Shown here one piece after another: positions 1 to 12,280 of a stretch of 64,000 bases of DNA (its first letter is position 1; the number at the start of each line of letters is the position of its first letter). The stretch is from Mesostigma viride (Eukaryota > Streptophyta > Mesostigmatophyceae > Mesostigmatales > Mesostigmataceae). Location: the NCBI GenBank assembly GCA_009746045.1, contig RPFO01000072.1, positions 2,555,985 through 2,619,984 of the forward strand. Direction: 5' to 3'. The position numbers and the translations under genes were made by a program. The notes below the pieces were generated by a model that saw only the letters and a list, made by a program, of their open reading frames with translations, searched no databases and had not been told where the DNA came from.

Positions 1-270
1 TCCAGCCACTGATGTTCCCAGGCGGCGTGGCAATTAGTAACCGTGATCAACCATGGTCAACCGTGATGAACCATGGTCAGCCATAATGAAACATCATGAA
101 AAGTTCATCATCAATCAAATTTGAGCCATCCTTCAATCCCAACGGTGCGTCCTTCGTCCGAATTGTTGCCCCTCCGGGTCTTCCTGCCCACATGGATCTC
201 CTTTCCCTTCTCCCAGGCGACATGGCTTCATCAGCGCTTCGAATAAACCATGATTTCACCCCGGCGATCT

Positions 271-693
271 TACCCGTGCCTGCCCGTGCCTGCCCATGCC
301 TGCCCATGCCTGCCCATGCCTGCCCATGCCTGCCCATGCCTGCCCATGCCTGCCCCTGCCTGCCCCTGCCTGCCCGTGCCTGCCCCTGCCTGCCCATGCC
401 TGCCCATGCCTGCCCATGCCTGCCCATGCCTGCCCATGCCTGCCCCTGCCTGCCCCTGCCTGCCCCTGCCTGCCCCTGCCTGCCCGTGCCTGCCCATGCC
501 TGCCCATGCCTGCCCATGCCTGCCCATGCCTGCCCATGCCTGCCCATGCCTGCCCATGCCTGCCCATGCCTGCCCATGCCTGCCCATGCCTGCCCATGCC
601 TGCCCATGCCTGCCCATGCCTGCCCATGCCTGCCCATGCCTGCCCATGCCTGCCCATGCCTGCCCATGCCTGCCCATGCCTGCCCATGCCTGC
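271..693. repeat. 10-bp minisatellite (TGCCCATGCC)n
   Basis: About 42 head-to-tail copies of a 10-bp unit, with A/C/G variation at one position. It lies in the intron upstream of the first visible dioxygenase exon. Long ORFs in several frames on both strands are products of the repeat and not genes. Bases 1-270 before it contain no exon I can recognise. Confidence 0.97.
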
Positions 694-784
694 CCGCGGT
701 GCCCCATCGTCCCACTTTCTTATCCCCCCATTTCCAAGCAAGATGCTTATCATCAACACCGCCCTATCAACCCCTGTTTCGCCA

Positions 785-970
785 CTTCCTACTTCTTACT
801 TCCTACTTCCTACTTCCTATTTCCTACTTCCTACTTCCTACTTCCTACTTCCTACTTCCTACTTCCTACTTCCTACTTCCTACTTCCTACTTCCTACTTC
901 CTACTTCCTACTTCCTACTTCCTACTTCCTACTTCCTACTTCCTACTTCCTACTTCCTACTTCCTACTTC
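785..970. repeat. 7-bp microsatellite (TTCCTAC)n
   Basis: About 26 copies of a pyrimidine-rich 7-bp unit in the same upstream intron, ending about 175 bases before the splice acceptor at 1145. Confidence 0.97.
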
Positions 971-1145
971 CTGCAGATATGTTCGTTTTCCGAGATGTTT
1001 GTTACACCTCATTCTATCATCCCCAGGTGTGGTCAACCAAGTTCGTACGCCCACGCGGAAGCCCTTTTCGTGATCCAAACTACAACTTAAACCATCCTGT
1101 GATCCCCTTTTGGGCCCCCGTCCTATCCCCCTGCTACACCCCCAG

Positions 1146-4100
1146 GCGAGATGTTCATCATCGGCTACGACATGGAGAAGGCACCGTACCTCCACTACAG
1201 CGTGATCAACGCGGACGGCCGCCTGCGGCACTCGGTGCCCATCACCCTGCCGCGGCCCGTGGTCATGCATGACTTTGGCATCACAGAGAGATATGCGCTC
1301 TTCCTCGATCTGCCCTTCACGTTCTCGCTCGCGGTGCGTGGATGCAAATATCTCATTGTCTCCTTGATGATAATTTAGAGGGTGATGGTAAAGTCGATTG
1401 GGTTGGGATACGTGAGGGGGTGTTGATGGCACGTCCTCGCTCGCGGTGTGTGGATAAAAAAATATTGATGCCTCCTTGGTATTCGTAGGGGTGTGGTGCT
1501 GAAATCAAGGTTGGGAACATAGGGGGGATTTTGATGGCATGTTCGCGCTCTCGGTGCGTGGACTTAGTATGTACATAGTGTGTTACGAAATTGTTTGCAC
1601 ATGCAAAATTGAGGGATTTAATAGCACTTTTCGGGCAGTTTGATATACGAAGCGTGAGCAGCCTTACAAGAGTAATTCCTAGTATAACTTATCAATCTCT
1701 ATCTCAACGAAAGCAATGCCAGGACTCTGACAAAATATCATGGACCCTACCTGCGACCAACCTGACGCCCAGTTGATGGATTAAACAAAAGAAATTTCTT
1801 GATGCTTGTTTGGCTTTCTCCTAGTTTGCCTGCACAGGACATAGAACACATGCTTACCTGCCCATCCAGAGGTGCAGGGAACCCTATTTTGCACGAGATC
1901 ATTTGTCTCCGTTCACATGTCCTTTTATCCTGCCTTTGCACTAACCTTGCAGGGCATGGTCGGCCCGCTGCCGTTCCAATAGCCCACGTCACCTTGTCCC
2001 GCGTCCTTGGCAGCCTCGCTCCCTTTTCATCAGTTTCTACATGCCCCTCCATCATGCCATGTTTCGTCCAGGACATGGTCAAGAACGGCAAGCTGCCCAT
2101 CCAGTGGCAGCCGCAGCACGGCGCGCGGCTGGGCGTGCTGCCGCGGTATGCGGCCGATGACTCACAGATCAAGTGGATCCCCTTCCCAACTAAGTACTTG
2201 TTCCACGTGGGTGAGTGGTGGGATGGTGGATGGACCAATGGTGAATGGGCCAAGAATCTAGCCCTTCTCTGCAGCTGCTGTATGGCTCAAATAGCTGTGA
2301 AAGGCTCTCCGCTTCACTACGTGCATCCTGTTCCTCACCGAGCACATTTTCCACATGGTCGAGTTGTGGAATCAGCCCTTGCACTGTAGCAACACGTTCA
2401 CAATCCACCCCCCTCTAAAAAGGGTCGCCTGGCAAAGCTGTAGTATGCTGTACTAGACCGATTGGTCACTATACTGGTCACTACGGTGCTTGGGCGGTTG
2501 CCTCTCAAAGTTGTAGAGCTGTGGTACAACATGACCCTTCGCCTATAGGACTCGCTCATCGAGTGGATCCCGCACGCGTCTTCTAAGTATAGATTCTTGT
2601 TTTTGCGGGACGCGTTCATGCGGGGGTAACCTGACCTCGTGGGAGCAGCTCACGCCGAGACGCTCAATTTATCATCTGCTAGAACTTGGGTTGAGGGTGG
2701 TCCTCACAAAGCTTGGTATCATGGTCATGGTCACTGTCATGGTCACTGTCATGGTCACTGTCATGGTCACTGTCATGGTCACTGTCATGGTCACTGTCAT
2801 GGTCACTGTCATGGTCACTGTCATGGTCACTGTCATGGTCACTATAATGGTTACTATAATGGTCACCATCAGACGAGGGGTGGTCCTCACGAAGCCTAGT
2901 GAAGCATGGCATGCCTCTGGGGTGCTGTGTTTGCTTGTGTGTGACTGTGTTACGATGGCATCCCCCACGGCAGCCAACTCGTGGGAGGAGGGCGATGACA
3001 TCATCAAGATCGTCGGGTACCCAACTCCTGAAATGGACCTTGCCAACGCTGACATCTCGCAGCCGCGCATGTGAGTGGGTGTAATGCTTTCGCAGCCGGG
3101 CATGTGAGTGGATGTGATGCTCTCGCAGCCGCACATGCGAGTGGGTGATGCTAGCACAGTTGCACATCTTTTGTGCGCATGTATCAGCTTCCCTGATCTC
3201 TCGAATACTTCTCTCTTTGCGTGATAAAATTTAAGATTGAAATTGCGATGACCAATGTCAGTGCTGCTGGGCTACATGCATTCATTTAGGGCCACCACTG
3301 CCGACCCTACCCCCCTGCTCCTCGATGCCGCAGATGACAGCATCATATTTGTAAACAATAGCGAGGCGTTTTTGTTTACTCGTGCGGCTGTACTGCATTA
3401 AACATGGTTTGCTGTGCTTTTGTGCAAAATTCAACACGTCTGCGCAGTGGTATGCCGTGAGATGCCTCGCATGTGCATGCACTGGTACTCAAAGTTGCTA
3501 TGGAATGCCTCGCATGTGCATGCACTAGTACTCAAAGTTGCTGTGGAATGCCTCGCAGGTGCGTGCACTAGTACTCAAAGTTGCTATGGAATGCCTCGCA
3601 GGTGCGTGCTTTAGTACTCAAAGTTGCTATGGAATGCCTCGCATGTGCATGCACTAGTACTCAAAGTTGCTATGGAATGCCTCGCATGTGCATGCACTAG
3701 TACTCAAAGTTGCTATGGAATGGCTCGCATGTGCGTGCACTAGTACTCTTAAGTTGCTATGGAATGCCTCGCATAGCATATTGCAGGCTGGGATCATCTT
3801 TCCTTCCTTCCTGTATTTTCCTACATATAAACCAATGTCTCTGATGAATAGCGCGATGGTTGCCGTGTGAAGACAACTGGCGGGTTTGAGGGTAGAAAGG
3901 GGAAGGTTCCATCGCAACGCGCATAACGAGCATCCCATTCATTAGCATCACCCTCGCTGACACCCGGCAAGCTCGGGATCCCCTGAACGTGCTGCTCCTG
4001 GTCTGACCCACCTTGTGGCCCACAACCTTCCGCGCTTGATGTCATGTCATCGTGACCTCCCTCCCTCCTCCCTGCCAGGGTGCTGTACACGGTCGAGCTG

Positions 4101-7100
4101 TCCACAGGGCGCGTGACGGAGCAGCAGCTATCGCCTGATCGCGCGGACATGCCAGCGATCAACCGCAGCAAGCTGGGCCGGTAAGGGGGCAGAAATATTG
4201 GTTATAAAATACTAATATTTGAACTTGTAGTAGGGAGTGGGGCAGGAGTGAAAAGGAGAGGCTGCAGCAAGCTTGGGAAGTAATGGAGCGGCAATTTAGG
4301 GAATTTTCGGGAAGTGAACTAAGGCAATAAGCAAGGATTTTGGTGGTTGACATGAGGGTTGGCAGGAGTGTTGGAAAGGTCACGTCAGACGAAAAGTAGA
4401 GGGAGCCGGGGCGGCATGCGAGGGATTGTGGGAGTGGCTGCAAGCTGGGGTGGGAAGGGCCAGCAGTATGGCTAGAAAATAATAGGCAGTAGTGGGCCAT
4501 CGAGTGGCAAGTGTCAAGGGTTTTGCTTGAATGGCTTCAACCTGGGGCGGCAAGTGGCAGCAATCTTGGCCTGTCAACCGGTAAATAGCCTGGGGCAGCA
4601 CGGTTCTCTCGCTCCAGCAGTGGAGCTATACTTGAGCGGCTAGACTGGCTGAAGGTGGCGGGAGTGGTGGAAGGTGGCGGGAGTGGCGGGAGTGGCGGGA
4701 GTGGCGGGAGTGGCGGGAGTGGCGGGAGTGGCGGCAGTGGCGGGAGTGGTGGGAGTGGCAGTTGGGTAACTCTAGAGCCCTAGCATCTGGCTCTAAGTTC
4801 CCCACGTCCGTCCGCAAGCCTTCCGCTAGCGTCCGCTAAGCCGCAGGCTACTATCCGGCGGTCCGATGTGGTCGACCGGTCTAAGGGCGGCGCCTAGGGC
4901 CAGCGCCGCCTAGGCCCCAGTCCCGGGCCCTTATCCGGGTCGGCAGGACATCTAGACTGTCACACGGTACGGCCAAGGATGGCTTTGCTGGCTAGGTCAT
5001 AAGCCTATGGTTGGCCAGCTCCGACGTTAGCTCTCTGCGTTCTCAATGTTCCACGCTCAACGTGTACGCCTAGACCGACCGCCATAGATAAGCCGGTCGG
5101 AGGGGATATAACTTGTATTCATAAACGTCCCGATGGCTTCCGGCACACGGAGCCGCACAGGAGAACACGCGGAGAATGCGCCAAGTGGCGAGGCCGCAGG
5201 CTCCGTCCCGCCAATTTTCAGTGCGGACGAGGCCACGAGGCTTATGCAAACCCTCGTGGCAAAACCTGAACTGGCCAAGCAGTTTAAGCATTTGATGCTT
5301 GTTGCCGACGATGCTCTGAATCGCGGGCCTCTGAAACAAACGGAGGTGCCTGCTGATCTACCTGCCAACTATACGGCGGACGACGCAGCAGATTTTCTGG
5401 CTACACTCAAGCGTCTGCGCGATGGACGCGCGGACAAAGATTCGGAGCTGATTGGCAAGTTCCGTGCAGTATTCTGCAATACAACCAAGCACCCGAACAT
5501 TGCCAACCTGTTTCGCATTGCTGACGACTAGAAGCAAACCTGGGAAGTTTTCTTCAACGGTCTGGACGCACACTTGTCGCGGTCTAAGGAAGAGGCCGAC
5601 GAGCAAGCTTTCAGCGACTTCGAGGGCGGGCGGTCTAGGCGTACACGGTGAGCGTGGAAGATTGCGAACGCAGAGAGCTAACGTCGGAGCTGGCCAACCA
5701 CAGGCTTATGACCTAGCCAGCAAAGCCATCTTTAGCCGTAACCGTGTGACAGTTCTAGCTGTCCGTACCGACCCGGATAAGGGCCCGGACTAGGGCCTAG
5801 GTGGCGCCGGGCCTAGGCGCCGCCCTTAGACCGGTCGACCGCATCGGACCGCCGGATAATAGCCGGCGGCTTAGCGGACGTTAGCGGAAGGCTTGCGGAC
5901 GGACGTGGGGAACTTAGAGCCAGATGCTAGGGCTCTAGAGTTACCCAAGTGTGGCCGGAGTGGCGGGAGTGGCGGGAGTGGCTGGAGTGGCTGGAGTGGT
6001 TGGAGCGGCTGGAGTGGCTCCAATGGTGGAGTGGGCACCCATTAGCATCGTTTTGAGACGTGTGTTGTCATTGCCTACGAAGCAAAGCATCATCGTCGTC
6101 CCAAGCCTGGATGCATCCAGGGCCCACGCGTACCGAGCGGTTCCCGGTTATCCAGCGTAGCTTCATCATAATCATGCTGCCGAGAAATGTAATGCCTTTT
6201 TTTGCTCTTCTGGGCAATCCCACATCAGGGCTTTCCAACCACATTGTAGACTTGTTGTTAGTAAAGCAACGTTTAGATAAAGTCATTATTACTATGAGTA
6301 TTCCTCTTATTCCATTCGTGTTTTGTTGTTTCGACACCACTTTGCTGCTCTTCCATGTCGAGTGCAGCCGCTCCCGCTACATTTACTCGGCTGTCTTTGA
6401 GCCAATCGGCTTCAAGATTGTGGGTGTGATGAAGATGGACATGGACCGCGCGCCAGGTGTCAATGTCCCATGCGTCGGTGACGCAGGGTCCGCCGCCGCG
6501 GCCGGCTGCGAGGTTGGACGGGTCATCTTCGGACCTGGCTGCAACAACTCGGAGGCCGCGTTTGTGCCCCGTGCGGGCGCGGAGGAGGAGGATGATGGCT
6601 ACTTGGTGCTGTACATGCACAACGACAAGACCAAGTGAGCGGGCTAACTGCTTTTTCAAAACTAGATCTTTTATCATTTGTTTAGTGCATGTATGCATGC
6701 GTGTATATGGTGTGTGTGTGTTTGTGTGTGTCCCTGTGTGTGTGCTTTCTGTGTGGATGCACTCGCGGTTGTGGATGTTTCGTAAGCTTAAGTTAACGTG
6801 GCACACAGATACTTATCTACTGGAGCGGTGGTTGCACTCCAGCTGTCTGGGTTGGTTGGCGACAGGATGTGGCATGTGTCACCTACTATGGTCTTTTCAA
6901 GGTGTGCGTTGTGTATAATACCATGTCATTTTCATGTGCCTTCACTGGAGCTGACAGGGAAAGTGAAAGGCAGCAAAGTCAGATAAGGTGAAAGTAACCC
7001 AGGCTACGTTGTCATCTACTGGTACCGTAGTGGCCCTCATATGTGTACGCCTAATTATCGTACGAAGAGTTTTGGGAATTTTTGTTACGTGTACGTAGAC

Positions 7101-10100
7101 TTTGTGGATATTTTTTTAACCCCTCATTGGTCCCATTTAAAGCCGAAAAATCGGCTGCAAAATGCTAAATTTGCAAACCACCCCACACCCAACCTACCAA
7201 CATCCAAGGGCTGTCCTTGGGGGTCAAGCATGTCCATGAGTTGCCCTTCGGGGTGAGCTATCACAACCTAACATATCTGCAGGGTAGGCCATAGAAAACT
7301 ACCGCCAAAGTTAGGGGGGTCGAGACGCGCGTTTTCATTTTTGGTAGAATGTGCATTTTGAATTATGTTATCAGACCTAGGCACCTACCACTTCAGGGAT
7401 GATAAACAATTAGTTGCTGAACAGTTTGAGCCATTGGGGTCATCATTTGGGTGGGTATACCAGCAGTTACACCCAGTACAGCCCATAGGGGTACCGTTGG
7501 TAAAAAGCAACCAAGGGGGTAGGGGTGGGCATACTACCTACTAATACCTACTAATATGGCCCCCAACCATGCCATACAATACATTTCCCTTCCACAATGA
7601 TGGGGAAACATAACTGCATCATCACACTGCCCTTACATGGCACCTATGTGCAGGTGCCACCTTGTCCATGCACGTAGGTAACGTGGTACGGATACCCTAC
7701 GCAAGGCATACATTATAGGAGGCAGCCACCAACAAACTAGTGACGTTGAGCCTATTTCAGCCTGCCCTAGCAAGGATATACTAGGCCTAAGCTGCTATAG
7801 CTTGCCAGGTGATGGCCAGCACACCTGGTGGCACATGCTGTCAATGGGAAGCTTTTACTCACCAGTTACGTGCTTGATGATGCCACAGAGACCAGCCAAC
7901 TGCCTCACAATCATGCAATATGTGTATGGGAAATGTATAACAAACATATATGGAGGTATTCAAACCCATACAGCATCTAAAACTTATCACCATCACACTG
8001 TGGCAGGTCAACTGACTGAGGGAAGCATCTAAGAAGGGTGTTTTAGAAAGGGGCCAGGCCAGGGTCAAGAACGAGCATGAATAATGCAAAAAGAATGTGC
8101 TACACAAGCTAGAACGTATATATAAATGTCAAACATCGATAGGAAAACGATGCTGAAGCTTTACCAGGCATGAATGGCGTTACCTTGGCCCAGGCGGTGG
8201 CCGCAAAATGGCGCATTTCGGCACACCAAAGTTGTGCAGCATGGTCGCTAGATTCGGCGATTTCTTGCCACCCTTGCACGTTTATGACTACTATGTATCA
8301 TAATAAGTACAAAGAAACCAATATATCCTTTAAAATACGCCGTAAAGGTATTGCTGTCAACGTTTCTATCGTCCGGCCTGATCGCAGTTTTTTCCAGCAA
8401 GAACGCTGCCGACACCTATCAAATGGCATTCCCGCGAACCAAAAATTGGCCTGTAGCATCTTTAGGACGTATAAAATCAATTTTCTAAGTTTGGCCAGAA
8501 AATTCGAACGCAAACGTAAATGCCATGCGTGGGCGCAAGCCGCCATGGCCAGGTCGTCGTTTTCCGGAATGCACGTTTTACGTGAAAAAGTACCCTGACC
8601 CCTTGTACTTTGACCGGCCAGAACACCTCTATAACTTTGTCAGAAGTATGCGAACCCTAGTACCATGCTGTGAGGAAAATTATAAACTTTCGATCTTCTC
8701 AGCTAAACTTTTCCTAATTCTCAATAGTTTTCGCGCAATTTGGTCCCCCGCGGAGCAGCCGATGCATCGGCTGCAAGTCGATTTTTGGCGGAAAATCGGC
8801 TGCAAGACCAATGAGGGGTTAAACAGTACGTAGGTATATTGTCAGGGTATATACTCGAGGGGCCTCTCCAGGCGTACCCTCTGGGGGGCCCTAATATGGA
8901 GATTGACTACCTGAAGGAGATATCTTGGCTTGTACGAGGCCGGAAGGAGGGGATTTTCGGGCATGACGAAGGCGTGTCGTACATAATTATGTGTACTGAT
9001 ATAAGGGCCACTATGGTACTATTGAGTAGTTCTCAAAATGGATGAGGCAAGTTAGCCTGGACAATGTTCTTACTATGATTACTTCTTTTTTTCTTTTTTA
9101 GTGACCTGCGCGGCTCCGTGCTTTCCGCAGCTGCCAGTATCCCGTGTATGCAACCTGCACAAGGCCAGCAAGCAGTGCTTTCCCATGTCCACCCTGATGC
9201 CTCAACATGTTGCTCTCTCGGCCTTCGGGGTTTGGGGTAAGAATGTGTACACATGAGTATAAGCGGCATGAGACTTTGTCAGCCTATGAAACTTAGGGTT
9301 TCCTTGGGGGGGGTCCTGCAATATTCTCAGTTGCTTAACTTGTTGCAAGAATCACACTCTCTGAACGTTGCCTCCCCATCGCCATGGCTGGCTGCCTCCC
9401 ATTGCAGCAAGTCCAAGTTTGTGGTCCTTGACGCCAAGACCATGTCGCCCACCCCCCTGGCGGAGGTGGAGCTGCCCCAGAGGGTGCCGTACGGGTTCCA
9501 TGGAACCTTCTTGACCGAGGTAAGAGACTTATGCATACCTAGTACTTTCTCGCGTCACGGCATGTCCGGTAAATTGTGAATGAGACAACCAGCGCATATT
9601 GATGGTGTATGTTTGTGCTGATGTGAATTGCTTGTTAACATTATTATTAGTAATATGCAGTGATGCTACAACCGTCACGTGGGCCCTTGGCACCCTGTGT
9701 GGGGACAAGGGAGGAGGGGCCCCACAGGGGTTTGAGGGACAGAAAGCCCCCCACCCCTGGCAGAGGGGTGGGTGCCAGGGTGGCCAGGTGAGAGATGCCC
9801 ATCTGCAGGGCGTAATGCCCCTCGCTTGTATTTCTACTACCTGTCAAAGGGTAAGGCTCCCTTCTAGTCAAGACTTGGATACTTGAGGATTTACTCTAGA
9901 AGTCAGAAGGCCTCTTGGTAGCTGAGAACACTCACAGACCCGCACGCAAGGCATACCTACTAGGGACTGGGCCCATATAGAATATTCAATGTCCTGTTCG
10001 TACAAATGGTCGAACACCTAACCAACCAATAGTAGGTAGTCAACCCTACCAGATTTAAGGCGCTGAAGAGGTCCCGTAGAAAATCATAATGCTCGAGCTA

Positions 10101-10496
10101 CCATGGTCCGGATTCTCCCGATTTCTGGCCGGCGCTGGTTGTCTCTTTGATAATGAAGACCAATGGTGACCATGCCATCGTGGCCGACTTTCCTTGCAGG
10201 TGTGCAGATTCTCCTTCAGAAAGCGATCTCTGGAACTCTGAAGTATCACTCAATCTGGATGTAACAGTCACATTTCACTGTCACAGTGGGAATATAGGAT
10301 GCCCCTTTTGATGTGCCTTTCAATTGTCTGTTTTTTTAATGGCCGTGGTGAAGGGATGGGTAGCCAAGTGGTTGCCACCCGACATGTAATGACATGAAAT
10401 TGCTAACTGGTATCTGGCATGGCATCGTGTTCCATATCCTTTGTTCTTGCAATTCAGGATGAAATCATGGCGCAGAAGGTGCTCCTTCAAGCGTGA
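1146..10496 (+). CDS. Carotenoid cleavage dioxygenase, 3' part of gene (7 exons, 5' end outside window)
   Basis: Iron-dependent oxygenase that cuts carotenoid double bonds to give apocarotenoids (CCD/NCED/RPE65 family). Exons: 1146-1333, 2072-2210, 2974-3070, 4079-4180, 6368-6634, 9408-9519 and 10458-10496 (TGA). All introns are GT-AG, and the split codons rejoin in frame to give 313 residues. Seen: GEMFIIGY, then MHDFGITE, whose His (codon 1268-1270) is an expected iron ligand; [16 protein letters not shown]; the [12 protein letters not shown] block; VVLDAKTM; and VPYGFHG, whose His (9499-9501) is the last expected ligand. The protein ends [16 protein letters not shown]. The block order matches the C-terminal half of plant CCD1/CCD4/NCED proteins. 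The first exon opens mid-codon, so the N-terminus, two other ligand His and any transit peptide lie upstream of base 1. Introns 4181-6367 and 6635-9407 each carry a DNA transposon. Family assignment is secure; subfamily is not. Confidence 0.96.
2727..2866. repeat. 12-bp tandem repeat (CATGGTCACTGT)n
   Basis: About eleven copies of a 12-bp unit, the last ones degenerate, in the dioxygenase intron 2211-2973. The ORFs it opens (MVTVMVT or HGHCHGHC) are artefacts. The true exon starts downstream at 2974. Confidence 0.95.
3456..3775. repeat. 43-bp minisatellite in dioxygenase intron
   Basis: About seven copies of a 43-bp unit containing TGGAATGCCTCGCA and ACTCAAAGTTGCTA, spaced at 43 bp. It lies within the intron 3071-4078. 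Confidence 0.9.
4655..4762. repeat. 9-bp minisatellite (GGGAGTGGC)n, left part
   Basis: Tandem GGGAGTGGC-type units that stop at the left end of the element at 4763 and resume at 5951. The element therefore appears to have inserted into this minisatellite. Confidence 0.85.
4763..5947. mobile_element. 1185-bp DNA element with ~320-bp terminal inverted repeats
   Basis: The left arm (4763 to about 5083) and right arm (about 5625-5947) are long, highly similar inverted repeats. Both termini begin TGGGTAACTCTAGAGCCC. The trinucleotide AGT flanks both ends (4760-4762 and 5948-5950), consistent with a 3-bp target-site duplication inside the minisatellite. The central ~540 bp carry one ORF. A 3-bp duplication occurs in CACTA and PIF/Harbinger superfamilies, but the termini match neither consensus, so I leave the superfamily open. 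It lies inside an intron of the dioxygenase gene. Confidence 0.88.
5133..5651 (+). pseudogene. Unrecognised 132-codon ORF inside long-TIR element, with in-frame TAG
   Basis: ATG at 5133; the open frame runs 132 codons to a TAG at 5529-5531, then stays open for 39 more codons to a TGA at 5649-5651, ending in an Arg-rich GGRSRRTR. The product is small, acidic and probably helical ([32 protein letters not shown]). I do not recognise the family, and it has no transposase DDE/D or RT motif. The frame after TAG ([15 protein letters not shown]) has a similar protein-like composition, so the TAG may be a recent nonsense mutation in a ~171-codon gene. Alternatively the 132-residue product is complete. 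Its position at the centre of the element makes it the only candidate product. Confidence 0.5.
5951..6032. repeat. 9-bp minisatellite, right part
   Basis: GGAGTGGC-type units that continue the minisatellite interrupted by the element at 4763-5947. Confidence 0.8.
7120..8818. mobile_element. 1699-bp element with TTAA target duplication
   Basis: Both ends read CCCCTCATTGGTC in inverted orientation and are directly flanked by TTAA (7116-7119 and 8819-8822). AAAATCGGCTGCAA-type motifs recur just inside each end. TTAA duplication with C-rich termini is typical of piggyBac-like and some other TTAA-specific elements. No transposase is recognisable inside, so this looks non-autonomous. It fills most of the dioxygenase intron 6635-9407. 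Confidence 0.82.
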
Positions 10497-10569
10497 GCTG
10501 ACTGTGCCTTTGGCCACTGACTCAAGCTAACAATGCGGTCTGAAGCTTGGATATGAGGCAGGCCCGTTT

Positions 10570-10650
10570 GGATTAATTAACTAATCAATCACATGCGGTC
10601 CTGTTGGGGAGACGCAGAGCGGTCAACCCTCAGATTCATGAAGTCTATAT
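10570..10650 (-). mobile_element. Possible 5'-truncated LINE 3' end
   Basis: Read on the minus strand, a GACTCCCCAAC-like 3' terminus is followed by a TTAATT-rich tail. This resembles the 3' end of the minus-strand LINE at 35212-37510. It starts about 75 bases past the dioxygenase stop codon, so it may lie in the 3' UTR or just beyond. Confidence 0.4.
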
Positions 10651-10799
10651 TATTCCATCTGACTCTGATGTCATCATGGTGAAAGAACACATGATGACGG
10701 TACAGACATTCATTGATTTGTGGTATCAGTTATTATAAAACGCAGTCACTCATCACGGTGGATTGATCACTATAGTCGGTGTCTGCCGGCGGGTGTACT

Positions 10800-12060
10800 G
10801 TGGCTAACGGGTGGGCTGCAAACGTTGGGTTGGGTCGGTTACCGGGGAGTAACCGAGGGGTCGGTTACCGGAACCGATTACCGGTGATACCGATACCGGT
10901 AACAGACGGCCTGCCCGGTAACCGGTATTGGTACCGAAGGCCATCCTCGGTAACCGAGGTACTCGGTCACCGCTCGGTTACCAAACTACTTCGGAGTTGC
11001 GCCAAGTGCCAATGTTCACCCGGTAGCCCGGCGGCGGCAAGGATTTCGTCAGTCTTTCAGACAGCTGACTGAATATGGTAACCGCGGTAACCGGTAACCG
11101 ATGGTGATGATCGGTACGTCCGGTAACCGATGATGGTAACGAGTACTATGACTAGCACAGTAGCATTGGACTTTTAGTCGGCCTTCACTGGTTCGGCATC
11201 CCCGGCTGTTACGCCTCGATCGGGTTTCTACCACCACCTCTACCTAATCCACGCCTAATTCTACCTAAGATAGTTCAAGGCCGTTGGTTGAGGAACTACT
11301 CTGTGCGAAAGACGGACGTGACGACTCTGATCTCAATGCATTTACATATGTGTAGCTATAATATGCCATCAACCACCGACCTGACTTATGCCAAGACCAT
11401 TTCGATTCAGGATTACGAAGGAAACACCTAAACAGCCATGACCTGGCAAGCTAATATGTGTTACAATTCATAACACACGCATAGTGCCAGCACGAGGGGT
11501 AGAACGTGCATAAATGACCACTAACGGCCAGGCATGCTCGGGCTGACCTGGCCCTCGCACACAGGAACCACGCTGGTCGGTCCACTACGTCTACACGAAG
11601 GATAAGGACCACTAATAAAGTACGCAGTGCGGCGCAGATGCACCGATGCGCCAAACTACAGTACCATACAACAAAGGCCCCGGCCAGTGAACACTGGCCA
11701 CCGATACTAACTACACGTAGGCATAGTAAGGCTCACGGTGAAAAGTACAGACCGTACCGACTAGCTGAGGCCACTGAAACGTAAGTCCTAAATTTACGGC
11801 CGTAACTACAGCAGGTTGTTACGCGACGTAATATAACACCGGCTTTGGGTACAGCTGGTAGAGGTAACCGCCAGAGAGTCATAACCGGTACCGGTACCGA
11901 TTGCCTTGCCGCCCGGTAACCGACACCGGTTGCCGCCCGGTGACCGATACCGGTTGAATTGGTAGCCGAGGGCGGGCAATGAGCCGTATGACCGATGATT
12001 CCCGCGGCACCGATGGGCTAATTAACTGAAAACCGACCGGTAACCGACTTCAGGACCCCA
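10800..12060. repeat. GGTAACCG-rich degenerate block
   Basis: Two clusters (10830-11150 and 11880-12055) are saturated with palindromic variants of CGGTTACCGG/GGTAACCG, separated by about 700 bp without them. There is no recognisable ORF. It may be a degenerate element with subterminal repeats, but no ends could be defined. Nothing else is recognisable between 10650 and 12270. Confidence 0.5.
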
Positions 12061-12280
12061 AACCCTAGCTGCAAGCCATGAGTGCTGCACATTCTTTGAT
12101 AATTGCGCCCGGCCGGCCGGCGGGCGGCATGCCGTGTGAGTGTATCACATGATAGTCGGTCAGTGATCGGATCCGGCATTGCGGAGTCCGGTCGGTCAGG
12201 TTGCGGCCGGCAGCCGGCCCGCCAACTCAACATCCGTGTCCGTCATGACGGATGATCATGACACTACAATCAAAGTACAT

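Noticed and set aside
96-1272. ACPCLPMP and TSYFLLP ORFs at the left edge
   Set aside because: Two tandem repeats in the intron upstream of the dioxygenase exon; no splice-compatible coding content.
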